DNA of 64,000 nt from Fictibacillus fluitans (GCF_030418125.1 NZ_JAUHTR010000002.1:1-64000); one strand, 5' to 3'; shown: positions 35,739 through 44,863, counted from the stretch's first letter. Notes: generated from the letters alone by a model not told the origin. Translations and numbers: made by a program.

Positions 35739-36287
35739 GTGATTATCATTTCCAAGTCATCAAAGAAATGCAAAAGATGTGGACATGGCCATTGCTCCTG
35801 TACCACCATTATACCGGTTCCTTTACCCGGCACTCCGGGTGCGCCAGGTGCACAGGGTCCACAAGGGCCAGCCGGAACGGCAGCATCCACTGACTACGCC
35901 TATATTTATCAATCGGCTGCCGAAAATGTGGCGGCGGGTACCGATGTAACGTTCGACAAAAATGGAACTATTTTTGGAGCGATTGCTCATACGGTGGGGG
36001 ATGCAGCTATTACACTTAATACCCCTGGAAACTATAAGATTTTCTTTTCTGTAACCGCCCAGGAGGTAAACCAATTTGCGCTATTTTTAGATGGTACTCA
36101 GGTACCGGGAACGATATATGGATCGGCGGATACAAGCCAGCAGAATACGGGTGTGGCCATTATTAATGTTGCCGCACCATCTGTCCTTACGCTACGGAAC
36201 CTCTCAGACACTGCTGTTCAACTGGAAACAATCGCAGGGGGAACGGCGTTCAACGTAACAGCGTCCATTCTCATTCAGCGATTATAA
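35739..36287 (+). CDS. Short collagen-like protein with BclA-type C-terminal domain
   Basis: About 180 residues. A Lys/Cys/His-rich N-terminus (KKCKRCGHGHCSC) is followed by a short Gly-X-Y stretch (about 30-47, GTPGAPGAQGPQGPAG) and a C-terminal domain of about 130 residues like the jelly-roll domain of exosporium BclA (ATNxGN-type pattern: NTPGNYKIFFSVTAQE, VPGTIYG). Probably spore surface. The start is odd: the GTG at 35739 lies inside the GAGGTGA ribosome site, and the codon properly spaced from it is ATT at 35748. Co-transcribed with the next gene. Confidence 0.78.
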   Translation: MIIISKSSKKCKRCGHGHCSCTTIIPVPLPGTPGAPGAQGPQGPAGTAASTDYAYIYQSAAENVAAGTDVTFDKNGTIFGAIAHTVGDAAITLNTPGNYKIFFSVTAQEVNQFALFLDGTQVPGTIYGSADTSQQNTGVAIINVAAPSVLTLRNLSDTAVQLETIAGGTAFNVTASILIQRL

Positions 36288-36303
36288 GAAAGGAGTTCCT
36301 TAC

Positions 36304-38121
36304 TTGAAGAAAAAACGAAAATCAAAACGCAGTAGTTCTTCTTCTTCGCACTGTTCACTGGCCAGAGGTGAGGTTTGCGGAAGTATTGAACATCGTCCAG
36401 TTCTCCCGGCAGTTGGAATTCCAGGTACTCCAGGTGCGCCTGGCCAGCCAGGACCACCGGGATTCTCCTCGGATCATGCGTTTATCTATAATTTAATTAC
36501 CCAGGCACTGACTGCTGAAGAAGATATCCTCTTTGATAGCAATGGAGTAAATTTTGGAACCATTACGCATACACCCGGTACAGCGGAAATTGTAATCAAC
36601 GACCCCGGGGATTACTATATTTCTTTTTCCGTAACAGGGGACATTAATAATCAGTTTGGATTATTTAATGGAGGAATTCTTGTTCCCGGAACGATTTATG
36701 GATCGGATGATGTTAATCAGCAAAATTTGGGACAAACCATACTCACAATAGATACTGTACCTGCAACATTGACCGTCCGCTATCATACGAATGTTGTTCC
36801 GCTGACAGTTACCCTTCAAACGCCGGCCGGGGGAACGCAGACAAATGATACCGCGTCAGTATTTATTCAAAAATTAGGTATGCAAACGACTGCGACAGTG
36901 GGCACAAGTGCCGACCTGCTGGTGGCGCTTAACGACAATACGATTAGCCGAATCATTTTAACTCCTGGAACTTATGATATCAGTGCTAGTGCTTTTGTAC
37001 GGACAAATGCTGTAAGGCTTATTTCAACTGCAGCTACAACTGTGATTTTCAACACCAACCAGGCGTTTAACTTTATTACAATTGGTGAAAATATTGATCC
37101 CCAGGCCCTTCGAATTCAGAATATCAGAACCAGGAATACTTATGCTAATATTCGTGCAGCGATTGATGACCCGTTGACACAAGATGGGGACACAATTGAA
37201 TTATCACCAGGGACCTATACTGAACCCGTTACGCCAGCTTCCCCACTATTAATTAACAAACAAATAACGTTAAGAGGAATATCTGCGCAATTAACAGAAG
37301 TAAACTTTACCACCCCACCTTCGAACACTTCATATATGGTTATTTCTGCTGATAACGTCACTGTCGAAAATATTCACTTTATCGGACCTGTAGGGACAAC
37401 GGACAATGCCCTTTTAAGTGTAAGACTGAAAAGCTCTTCACCCTTTGAACAATATACGAACGATATTATCCGATATAATATACTGGAAGGGGGAAGATAT
37501 AGCTCACTCCTTGATGTTGAAAATTTTCAATACATTGGAAACACAGTATTATATAATGGAAATACTTACGCATTGGTCCTTCAAACTATCAATAACGGAC
37601 TCTTTTTGGGAAATGTTTTGAACGGGAACGTAAATGCTGGGCGGGCATTCTCGATTGAGGGCTCACTAGCAACAGGTACTCTTCAATTTTCGAACAACAG
37701 TATCTTTAGCTTTCAACAAGGCTGGCTTTTAAACACGAGGACGGTAGCTCCTTTATCGTTCATTGTGACAGAAAACTATATGGACCATAGGGACGCTAGA
37801 AGTGGAAGCACGGTTATCTTCGATATGTATCTTGGAGGTGTACAATTTGACAGCTTCCGAGAGATTTTAATTGAAGGTAATACGTTTATACAACCAAAAC
37901 CGAATCGACTTGCCGTTTTTATTGATTATAGAAACGGTGGTACTTCTACTCCAGTAGAAAAGCAAATCAAAGTCTATAATAATTTCTTTCGTTATGCCGA
38001 GCCTTGGGGTGTATTGGGTAGAGACGAGCTTTACCCTGGTTTTCCCGTTGGTTATTCAACACCAGCTCCTGCAGGAATGTCAATTGCTGTTTTTGATATG
38101 ATTGGGAATCAGAACTTTTAA
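36304..38121 (+). CDS. Collagen-like / BclA-domain / beta-helix fusion protein
   Basis: 605 residues. A basic Ser-rich N-terminus without a classical signal peptide, a short Gly-X-Y run (about 39-53), a BclA-like domain (about 57-200) clearly paralogous to the upstream gene (SDHAFIYN, VPGTIYGSDDVNQQN), then about 400 residues of right-handed beta-helix type with repeated IxxN and TVENIHFIG patterns. TTG start with AAAGGAG. Probably a spore-surface protein with a carbohydrate-binding or depolymerase-like fold; catalytic residues not identified. Confidence 0.78.
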   Translation: MKKKRKSKRSSSSSSHCSLARGEVCGSIEHRPVLPAVGIPGTPGAPGQPGPPGFSSDHAFIYNLITQALTAEEDILFDSNGVNFGTITHTPGTAEIVINDPGDYYISFSVTGDINNQFGLFNGGILVPGTIYGSDDVNQQNLGQTILTIDTVPATLTVRYHTNVVPLTVTLQTPAGGTQTNDTASVFIQKLGMQTTATVGTSADLLVALNDNTISRIILTPGTYDISASAFVRTNAVRLISTAATTVIFNTNQAFNFITIGENIDPQALRIQNIRTRNTYANIRAAIDDPLTQDGDTIELSPGTYTEPVTPASPLLINKQITLRGISAQLTEVNFTTPPSNTSYMVISADNVTVENIHFIGPVGTTDNALLSVRLKSSSPFEQYTNDIIRYNILEGGRYSSLLDVENFQYIGNTVLYNGNTYALVLQTINNGLFLGNVLNGNVNAGRAFSIEGSLATGTLQFSNNSIFSFQQGWLLNTRTVAPLSFIVTENYMDHRDARSGSTVIFDMYLGGVQFDSFREILIEGNTFIQPKPNRLAVFIDYRNGGTSTPVEKQIKVYNNFFRYAEPWGVLGRDELYPGFPVGYSTPAPAGMSIAVFDMIGNQNF

Positions 38122-38158
38122 AGAAAAAAGCACTCCGCTTTATGTGGGCCGGTTGCTT
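38122..38158. terminator. Terminator between convergent genes
   Basis: AAAAAAGCA / TTGCTTTTTT with an inner CCG/CGG pairing and a T tail. Confidence 0.6.
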
Positions 38159-38187
38159 TTTTGTTTTTAGCTATAATAACGGCCCTC

Positions 38188-39159
38188 CTACAAAACAACA
38201 TCAGCAGCCCAATTCTTCTCAACAAACCGCTCAGCAGGCTCTAAATCAGTCTCATTCGCAATCTCAATAAGAGCGGGAACGGCGGTTGGATCGGTCTTGG
38301 AGAAGTTGGGGATGCGTGGATCCAGCCGATAGAAGCGCTTGCCGAGCAGGTTTTTACTGACCATAGATTCATAATAGGCGGAGCTGCTGCTGGTAATTTG
38401 AAGAAAGGGCAGCAGCGGTTCATTTTCGGAATGATCCTGGAGGACTCCCCAGTTCGGAGGCAGGTCCTCCAGGTTTTCGGGACGGATGTTATCTGCACTC
38501 ACCATTCCCCAGCCTCCGGTGTCTCTTCTTAACTGTGTTGGCTGTTCGCCCGTTCCAATGGATAAAACCGCGATCTTATTTAAAGGAACGCACGCTTTGC
38601 CCACTGCAAACGAGATGCAGGCGGTACTGGGATTGGTTGCGACGAGATAACCATCCACATAGTTCTGGTAAGCTCGCTGTGCCGTGGGAGCAGCGCTGCT
38701 CCGGAGGACAACATCGCTCACTTTTTCATTTAAATAGGGAGAGCCGGGGAAGTTATTGAACAGCACAGGATTCCAGCGATCCACCTCCGGGTCGTACAGG
38801 TGAAACGAAGGGATAACTACTTTTGGATTTAAGTCTTTAAGCCGAAGGTCATCCGGGAAAAACTCCCGTATCGCTTTAATAAAGCGGGAGAGCGACAATT
38901 GCTGGTTAAAAACAGGACCTCCAGGCAGCGGATCACTGAATGCCGGCAGAATTTCTTTCTTGAAAAAACGGAAGGTTTCTTTTGGTGTTCTCCCGCTGGC
39001 TAACGCCATAGCGGTGATGGAGCCAATGGAATTTCCGGCGAAAACATCTGTTTTTCGAACGAGTTGTGGCGTCAGTTTCGAAAGCCGGTTCAATAGCTGC
39101 AAACTCAATGCCCCCAAAACTCCGCCACCATCAAAGGTCATGATTCGGTATGTGCCCAA
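38188..39159 (-). CDS. Patatin-like phospholipase, copy 1
   Basis: 323 residues. Oxyanion motif DGGGVLGALSLQLL is near the N-terminus, the nucleophile Ser is in GNSIG (GxSxG) and the dyad Asp in VDGY. Patatins hydrolyse acyl esters of lipids. The TTG at 39159 is chosen because AAAGGAG lies 8-9 nt upstream and because a terminator (39270-39300) sits inside the longer open frame to 39309. The paralogue at 39584 has the same TTG and ribosome-site layout. The dyad reads DGY instead of the usual DGG/DGA. Confidence 0.83.
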   Translation of the reverse strand: MGTYRIMTFDGGGVLGALSLQLLNRLSKLTPQLVRKTDVFAGNSIGSITAMALASGRTPKETFRFFKKEILPAFSDPLPGGPVFNQQLSLSRFIKAIREFFPDDLRLKDLNPKVVIPSFHLYDPEVDRWNPVLFNNFPGSPYLNEKVSDVVLRSSAAPTAQRAYQNYVDGYLVATNPSTACISFAVGKACVPLNKIAVLSIGTGEQPTQLRRDTGGWGMVSADNIRPENLEDLPPNWGVLQDHSENEPLLPFLQITSSSSAYYESMVSKNLLGKRFYRLDPRIPNFSKTDPTAVPALIEIANETDLEPAERFVEKNWAADVVL

Positions 39160-39269
39160 AGGTGATATCTCCTTTCCAGTCCGATCAAGAATATTCTTCA
39201 GTATATGATGAGACGGTGACGGAGTATGAACCTTGGATTTTTCTGTTTTTCTTCGTTGCTGAGAATGTA

Positions 39270-39300
39270 AAAGAGCGCTCGGAGTTGAGCGCTCTTTTTT
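39270..39300 (-). terminator. Terminator of the gamma-SASP gene
   Basis: Minus strand GAGCGCTC - 6 nt - GAGCGCTC followed by TTTT. It lies between the SASP stop and the TTG start of patatin copy 1. Confidence 0.75.
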
Positions 39301-39314
39301 AGTGTGCATGCCTT

Positions 39315-39464
39315 TTAATCGCGCATGGATCCAGCCTCACGGGAAGTTATCGCACCTTGTCCTTCGCTGACATCCTTTTGAATTTCTTGTTTTACTTGTT
39401 GTGCATCAGTTCCGGAGACATTTGTTTCCTTCGAATCTTTTTTAGCCTGTGGATCTTGCTGCAT
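39315..39464 (-). CDS. Small gamma-type acid-soluble spore protein
   Basis: 49 residues, Gln/Lys/Glu-rich: MQQDPQAKKD, then TDAQQVKQEIQKD, then GQGAITSREAG. The DAQQVKQ and GQG elements recall the repeats of gamma-type SASP (SspE), which store amino acids in the spore core. Much shorter than B. subtilis SspE (84 residues), with a single repeat unit. ATG preceded by GGAGGA (39471-39476). Followed by its own terminator. Lies between two patatin genes, all on the minus strand. Confidence 0.68.
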   Translation of the reverse strand: MQQDPQAKKDSKETNVSGTDAQQVKQEIQKDVSEGQGAITSREAGSMRD

Positions 39465-39541
39465 ATTGTTTCCTCCTCAATTTCTTATTTAAACAAACTT
39501 ATTATGTTCAAAAACACATTCTGTATGTCCCGAATATAGCA

Positions 39542-39576
39542 AAAGCCCTCCAAAAGGTCCTGAGTGGAGGGCTTTC
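39542..39576 (-). terminator. Terminator of patatin copy 2
   Basis: AAAGCCCTCCA / TGGAGGGCTTT, an 11-bp perfect stem with a 12-nt loop; T-rich on the minus-strand side. Confidence 0.8.
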
Positions 39577-39583
39577 TATTGAG

Positions 39584-40549
39584 CTAATGTGAGCAACCCC
39601 AATTTTTCTCTACAAATTTAACAGCAGGCTTTAAATTGGTCTGGTCTGCAATTTCGATGACAATGGGAGCGGAGGCAGGGTCGGTGAGGGAAAGGCTGGG
39701 GATGCGCGGATTCAATCGGAAAAAGCGTTTGCCCAGCAAATTGCCGCTCATGATGGTTGAATTATACGATGCACTGCTGCCGGTCACTTGAAGAAAGGGC
39801 AATAAAGGTTCATCCGCTGCATGGTCTAACAGGACGCCCCAGTTTGGAGGCAGATCCTCCAGGTTTTCGGGACGGATGTTATCTGCGCTTACCATTCCCC
39901 AGCCTCTGGTGTCCCTTTTTAAGCGTGTCGGCGCTTCGCCCGTTCCGATGGATAAAGCCGCGATTTTCTCCAGGGGTACGCCGGCTTTACCTACTGCCAG
40001 CGAGATGCTGTCTGCACTGGGGTTCGCTGCGAAAATATATCCATCCACATAGTTCTGATAGGCGCGCTGGGTAGCGGGAGCACCGCTGCTCCTGAGAATG
40101 ACATCGCTCGCTTTTTCATTTAAATAAGGAGAGCCGGGGAAGTTGTGAAACAGTACCACGTTCCAACGGTCCAGCTCCTTGTCGTACAAGTGAAACGCAG
40201 GCACTACTACTCTGCGATTTAAGTCTTTCAGGCGGACGTCATCCGGAAAAAACTGCCGTATCGCTTTTACGAAACCCGAGTACGGTAACTGTTGGTTAAA
40301 AACAGGTCCACCTGGCCGGGAAACACTGAAGGCTGGTAGAATTTCTTCCATAAAATAACGAAAGGTCTCTTTTGGCGTTCTTCCGCTGGCCAGCGCCAGG
40401 GCAGTGAAAGAACCGACGGATGTGCCGGCGAAAAGATCCGTTTTACGAACGAGCTGTGGCGTTGCTTTCGCCAATCGGTTTAAAAGCTGTAAACTTAACG
40501 CCCCCAAGGTGCCGCCCCCATCAAAGGTCATGATCCGGTATTTGCCCAA
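39584..40549 (-). CDS. Patatin-like phospholipase, copy 2
   Basis: 321 residues, close paralogue of copy 1 (most of the protein aligns without gaps by eye). Motifs DGGGTLGALSLQLL, nucleophile Ser in GTSVG and Asp in VDGY. TTG at 40549 with AAAGGAG upstream. The frame stays open to 40696, but that extension reads through family A array copy 4 and is not credible as protein. Tandem duplicate flanking the SASP gene. Confidence 0.83.
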   Translation of the reverse strand: MGKYRIMTFDGGGTLGALSLQLLNRLAKATPQLVRKTDLFAGTSVGSFTALALASGRTPKETFRYFMEEILPAFSVSRPGGPVFNQQLPYSGFVKAIRQFFPDDVRLKDLNRRVVVPAFHLYDKELDRWNVVLFHNFPGSPYLNEKASDVILRSSGAPATQRAYQNYVDGYIFAANPSADSISLAVGKAGVPLEKIAALSIGTGEAPTRLKRDTRGWGMVSADNIRPENLEDLPPNWGVLLDHAADEPLLPFLQVTGSSASYNSTIMSGNLLGKRFFRLNPRIPSLSLTDPASAPIVIEIADQTNLKPAVKFVEKNWGCSH

Positions 40550-40639
40550 AGTTGATTTCTCCTTTCGAGTCCGGTCAAACGTATTCTTCAGTTTATGTGA
40601 GTATTGCGGGAGCTGTATGGGCAAATTGGGGGCTGGATT

Positions 40640-40722
40640 TATGAAAATGATGTGAAATGCAACTAATCTTTGTCGATCTGCAACTAAAGTCGCCAATCCC
40701 GCAACTAAATCGTGTCGACCAC
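40640..40722. repeat. 21-bp-period array, family A, copy 4
   Basis: Leader ATGAAAATGATGTGAAAT and three GCAACTA cores at 40659, 40680 and 40701, exactly 21 bp apart, ending with the AAATCGTGTCGA unit also found at the end of copies 2 and 3. It lies upstream of patatin copy 2 and of the divergent nucleotidyltransferase gene. Confidence 0.85.
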
Positions 40723-40854
40723 TATAACCATAAAGAGCCCACGGATCACTTACAAAAGGATTCCTTTATCAGGTGTTTTGGCACAGCGATTGCCTTAAAG
40801 TTTATAATGGACAATAAGTAGTGTGCCATTATTTGTGCCAAAGGTGGAGATCTG

Positions 40855-41700
40855 TTGACTTATATTAAAAATATTGGGCGTTTTTGTTTGATGAATGACA
40901 ATGGTTATATAATAAACGACTCACATTTAGAGAAAGTTAAACCAGAATTTTACAAGGTAATAGAAGAAGTAGTAGAAAATTACCAAAAACACTTGGGCTC
41001 CGATCTGCACAGTGTATATATCAGGGGCTCAGTTCCCCGTGGATTGGGCATATATGGGGTTTCAGACATAGATACAATAGCAATAACGAATAGAGAGACG
41101 AATGATATCGACTTGAAATGGGTGGATAAAGCAGAAAATGATTTGAATAGAAAATATGATTGTATAAAGGGTGTAGAGTTTAGCTTCTATTACATTGAAG
41201 ATATTATAGAAACCATCAACTTTTCGATCATTCCGTTTATGATTAAGACTCATAGTATATGTGTATATGGAGAAGATATAGCAGCTCAATTACCTAACTA
41301 CAAGGCAGATAAAACACTAGGGAACCAACATCTTGTTAACCTAAAGAATCAAATCAAACAAGCGAAAGAGGACCTTGCAGGCAATGATGATAAAGAAGAT
41401 ATATTGGATTGTTGCACTTGGATTATGAAAATTATAGTTAGGGCAGGTCTCGCACTTGTCATTGATAAAGAAAAACAATATACAAGAGACCTATACCCAG
41501 CGCATAAGATATTTTCGAAGTATTATCCAGATAAAGAATCTGAAATGAAACAAGCAGTTAAATATGCTATTAATCCTACAGAAAACCGGAATGTGATCAT
41601 TAATTTTTTAGATAATATGGGAACTTGGATGATAAACCAAGCTGATATATGGTTACAGGTTCATAACCCCCAAAAGGTAAGTAATATGAAAATGATGTAA
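40855..41700 (+). CDS. Nucleotidyltransferase-domain protein
   Basis: 281 residues. Pol-beta-type nucleotidyltransferase signature GSVPRGLGIYGVSDID (about 59-74), with the metal-binding Asp pair in SDID. The rest is helical, resembling aminoglycoside or kanamycin nucleotidyltransferase-like proteins, so AMP transfer to a small molecule or protein is possible. TTG start after GGTGGAG. The gene is notably AT-rich compared with its neighbours, hinting at recent acquisition. No antitoxin-like partner adjacent. Target unknown. Confidence 0.75.
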   Translation: MTYIKNIGRFCLMNDNGYIINDSHLEKVKPEFYKVIEEVVENYQKHLGSDLHSVYIRGSVPRGLGIYGVSDIDTIAITNRETNDIDLKWVDKAENDLNRKYDCIKGVEFSFYYIEDIIETINFSIIPFMIKTHSICVYGEDIAAQLPNYKADKTLGNQHLVNLKNQIKQAKEDLAGNDDKEDILDCCTWIMKIIVRAGLALVIDKEKQYTRDLYPAHKIFSKYYPDKESEMKQAVKYAINPTENRNVIINFLDNMGTWMINQADIWLQVHNPQKVSNMKMM

Positions 41701-41880
41701 AAAAATATTTCAACGAGGTATTGAGCGCCCAAAGGGTAATCTATGTTCCCGGGTAATTTTGTTCTTGTAATATGTATCCGAAAGTTTACAAATATCAAAT
41801 AATCACCTTACTCTATCTTAATATCTTTTGTGTAAGGTTAGTAAGACAACATGATATTAGTAAACTGAGGAGGATGGATA

Positions 41881-42843
41881 ATGAAAAAAGCAATTCTTGC
41901 AATAGCAGCCACACTTACTATCAGCACTCTATCAACTGCGTTTGTCTACGCTGATGCACATAATTCGGGGAAAGAAAAAAGTGAAATGGTTGATAAATTC
42001 CAAGGTCTTACACGAGATAATGCCTGGGAACAAAAAGGGAAAATCGACCTTAAATTTAATACTTATCATCCACAAGGAATGACGAAAGTTGGAGACGTTT
42101 ATTATATGTCTTCAGTAGAAATCTTAGAAAAACCTGTGAAATTCAATCAGCCTCAAGAAGGTTATGACCGCACGCCGGGTAAAGGCGTTGGCCACCTTTT
42201 TGTATTTAATAATCAAGGTGAACTTTTAAAAGACATTAAGCTTGGCGAAGGCAGTATATACCACCCCGGCGGTATTGCCTATGATGGTAAATCGGTTTGG
42301 GTTCCCGCTGCGGAATATCGCCCAAACAGCAAGTCAATCATCTATAAGATAGATCCTCAAACAATGAAATCCAAAGAAGTGTTCCGTACAAATGACCACA
42401 TTGGTGGAATTCTTCGTGATGGAAAACATGGAGCTTTAAAAGCTGTAAGCTGGGGTTCAAGATCTTTTTATACGTTTAATGAAAAGGGAAAAGTGCTCAG
42501 CAAATCAAATAACCCCAGTCATTTCATCGATTACCAGGATTGTGAAAATGCAGGAAAAGACAGCATGATTTGCAGCGGCATTACTGAACTGCCACAAAAA
42601 GGATCTGCCACTGATAAATATGAATTAGGCGGACTAGCTTTACTTGATATGAAAACGATGGATATGGTTCACGAATTGCCTACTACTCTGTTTTCGCCTC
42701 AGGAACATGTTGTGACACGGAATCCAGTATTTCTTGAAAATACGAAACAGGGAATAAAAATGTACGCTGTTCCCGATGACGATCAATCGTCTATGCTTAT
42801 ATATGAAACAAAAGTTACTAAAACGACCGGGCAGGATAATTAA
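41881..42843 (+). CDS. Secreted protein of unknown function (DUF6454-like)
   Basis: 320 residues with a classical signal peptide (MKKAILAIAATLTIS to AFVYADA, cleavage about residue 26). The mature part has beta-propeller-like blades (GVGHLFVFNNQGELLKDIKLG; YHPGGIAYDGKSVWVPAAEY; GGLALLDMKTMDMVHELP). It reminds me of the DUF6454 family, but I could not check. Good ribosome site (GAGGAGG). Single gene with its own terminator. Confidence 0.7.
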   Translation: MKKAILAIAATLTISTLSTAFVYADAHNSGKEKSEMVDKFQGLTRDNAWEQKGKIDLKFNTYHPQGMTKVGDVYYMSSVEILEKPVKFNQPQEGYDRTPGKGVGHLFVFNNQGELLKDIKLGEGSIYHPGGIAYDGKSVWVPAAEYRPNSKSIIYKIDPQTMKSKEVFRTNDHIGGILRDGKHGALKAVSWGSRSFYTFNEKGKVLSKSNNPSHFIDYQDCENAGKDSMICSGITELPQKGSATDKYELGGLALLDMKTMDMVHELPTTLFSPQEHVVTRNPVFLENTKQGIKMYAVPDDDQSSMLIYETKVTKTTGQDN

Positions 42844-42892
42844 ACAGCGTATGGTGTTATTTTTGTTACAAGAGAAATCTGCAAAACGATAG

Positions 42893-42929
42893 AAAAAAAG
42901 ACCAACCGTGTGAAGTTGGTCTTTTTTTC
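42893..42929. terminator. Bidirectional terminator
   Basis: AAAAAGACCAAC / GTTGGTCTTTTT stem with an 8-nt loop; A and T tracts on both sides. Serves the convergent secreted-protein genes. Confidence 0.87.
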
Positions 42930-42937
42930 TATTAAAT

Positions 42938-44695
42938 TTATTTCAACAAATTACGTCCCTTAAGCAAATCCTTTTCCAATTTCACCGTCTTACCATCACT
43001 TTTAAACACCGCATACTCCACAGCTGGCTGCACCACCACGTTATCTAGCAGCAATTCTTCACCAGTAAACTTCAATTTCAGTTCGTGCACACCCTTGCCC
43101 AAATAAACAGGGTGTCCCGCATTAACCAACGTCAGAAAATCGGTATCAGGGGAAGGCTGTACCTTCACATAGCTCACATTTCGGCCATCGACCTGCACAT
43201 CGAGCTTGCCGGCAGAACTCGCTTCCCGAACCAGCGCACCAGACAACAGGTACAAGCCACTCTTACTAACAGTTACCTTCTTGGAGATCACATCTGAACT
43301 TCCTAATCTCACAATCTTCCCGCTGTAGGATGCATCTCCGGTCCATGAACTTTCCGGGGTTAACGTCTCCGGCTTGCCGAGCACTGCGTCAAAATCTTCA
43401 GCTTCTTCTACAACGGCTGTATGCCGCTTAACGGTTTTCGCCTGTAAAAGCTTCTCTGCTTTGGGAATGGAATTCACCGTTTGCAGCGCCATCAAAGCCT
43501 CGATGGTCGACTCTGCGCCGGAGTTCCAGTTTACTTTTCCAGTTACGCCGTTCAGGCCATCATACCCGCGGCCGGTTTTGGCATCATACATGACAGCATT
43601 CGCATCATTATTCCCAGTAAACCAGGAGGCTGCCAACCCTGCATACTTTGCGTACTTCGGATTATGTGTTGCTTTGTACACTTCAGCAAAGCCTTGTGTC
43701 AGCATGTTCACGCCATAGGCGATTTGCTCATCCTTCGCCATGGTTGGCGCCATTTCCTTGATCATTCCTGTAACAAGCAGGTGGGAGAAGAGCTGATCCG
43801 CTTCCTGCTGTGCGGATTTTACCCATTTCTTTTCATCGAGCACCCGGCCGGCTTTTGCCAAAGCAAAGGATTGGCCGCTGCCCCATGCATGCCAGAGGGT
43901 AGGGGAGCCATCCCAGTCCAGATGGGCGCCGTACGGATACTTTGTATAAGAACCATACTGAAACTCATCAAGTCCGCGGCCCACTTTTTTCATCGAATCC
44001 TTCACACTTGCAGATGGTGCAGCTTCATAAAAATAAGCAAGACCGAGCAATGCATTGGACATGGCGTCATAGCCGCCGATCCAGGCAGGAACTTTGTAAC
44101 CGTGTACATTTTTGTATTCACCATAGTTTTCGTTTACTTTTTTCTGCAATGCCTTGTTCGCCAACATAAAGCTATCCTTCAATTGGGCAGCATAAGCGGG
44201 ATCAGCCTTCTTAAACACGCTGTATCCTTGCCCCATGGCCCACATTGCTCGAGCAGCCCACCAGTCAAACGACTTTTTGCTTGTTCCGCCATCTTTATTG
44301 ATGGAAAGGTCTTCATAAACAAAGTTATAAAACTCACCGTCATCAGCCTGCATGTGCATGACAAAATTCAGTGCTTTCTTTGCGCTTTCAAGGGATTTCT
44401 TATTCCCATTCTGTTCATAATCGTTCAGGTACACGACCGCTGCACGGGCCACATCGTCCACGCAGGCAATCCCTTCACCTGACGCGTCAACCCATTTGTA
44501 ATCCGGGGCTTCCGAATAGATGTGGGTGATCAGCATGTCCACCCCATCGATCGTTACATCCTCGTTTAAAAAATTGAGGTGCTCCAGATTCACCGGTGTT
44601 TCTTCCTCCGACGGTTTCCCCGCCGCATGTGCATACGCCGGTGACGCCAGACAAAAGGCCACCACAAACGCCAAAAGCATTCTAAATCTCTTCAT
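42938..44695 (-). CDS. Secreted alpha/alpha-barrel glycosidase-like protein with beta-sandwich domain
   Basis: 585 residues. Signal peptide (1-25, ending YAHAA). Residues about 50-410 are rich in aromatic and helical repeats (FDWWAARAMWAMGQGY, GGYDAMSNALLGLAYFYEAAP, WHAWGSGQSFALAKAG), typical of an alpha-toroid glycoside hydrolase or lyase fold. Residues about 430-560 look like a carbohydrate-binding beta-sandwich (EAEDFDAV at its start, as in CBM6/35-like domains). Substrate and catalytic residues not identified. Strong AAGGAGG. Probably acts outside the cell, possibly supplying oligosaccharides to nearby importers (inference). Confidence 0.68.
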   Translation of the reverse strand: MKRFRMLLAFVVAFCLASPAYAHAAGKPSEEETPVNLEHLNFLNEDVTIDGVDMLITHIYSEAPDYKWVDASGEGIACVDDVARAAVVYLNDYEQNGNKKSLESAKKALNFVMHMQADDGEFYNFVYEDLSINKDGGTSKKSFDWWAARAMWAMGQGYSVFKKADPAYAAQLKDSFMLANKALQKKVNENYGEYKNVHGYKVPAWIGGYDAMSNALLGLAYFYEAAPSASVKDSMKKVGRGLDEFQYGSYTKYPYGAHLDWDGSPTLWHAWGSGQSFALAKAGRVLDEKKWVKSAQQEADQLFSHLLVTGMIKEMAPTMAKDEQIAYGVNMLTQGFAEVYKATHNPKYAKYAGLAASWFTGNNDANAVMYDAKTGRGYDGLNGVTGKVNWNSGAESTIEALMALQTVNSIPKAEKLLQAKTVKRHTAVVEEAEDFDAVLGKPETLTPESSWTGDASYSGKIVRLGSSDVISKKVTVSKSGLYLLSGALVREASSAGKLDVQVDGRNVSYVKVQPSPDTDFLTLVNAGHPVYLGKGVHELKLKFTGEELLLDNVVVQPAVEYAVFKSDGKTVKLEKDLLKGRNLLK

Positions 44696-44772
44696 GATCT
44701 TCCTCCTTGGTAAAACTTTATGATGTCTTTATAAAAGGTTGTTGCTTTGGAATGTAGGATCTACTTTGATAA

Positions 44773-44863
44773 GTTGATTGGAGTGGAAGGTGCGAGACTG
44801 CGCCCGCTCCGCGAAAGTAGGCGCTCGCGCCGGTAAAAGCGAGCAACCTGAAGCGGAAATCAA
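44773..44863. repeat. GTTGATT...AATCAA interspersed element, longer copy
   Basis: Begins GTTGATTGGAGTGGAAGG and ends GAAGCGGAAATCAAT, with short inverted ends and a GC-rich middle (GCGCCCGCTCCGCG, GCGCTCGCGCCGG) able to fold. Matches the ends of the 43-bp element at 20255. Lies between the glycosidase-like gene and the kinase gene. I recall elements with these ends as frequent in Bacillaceae genomes; no transposase present. Confidence 0.65.

Noticed and set aside
39160-39309. Longer N-terminus for patatin copy 1
   Set aside because: It would contain the SASP terminator; a well-placed AAAGGAG and TTG exist at 39159.
40550-40696. Longer N-terminus for patatin copy 2
   Set aside because: It would translate through a family A array and has no ribosome site.
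43481-44482. 333-codon plus-strand open frame opposite the secreted glycosidase-like gene
   Set aside because: Antisense shadow of a well-supported gene; no start signal and an incoherent Cys/His-rich translation.
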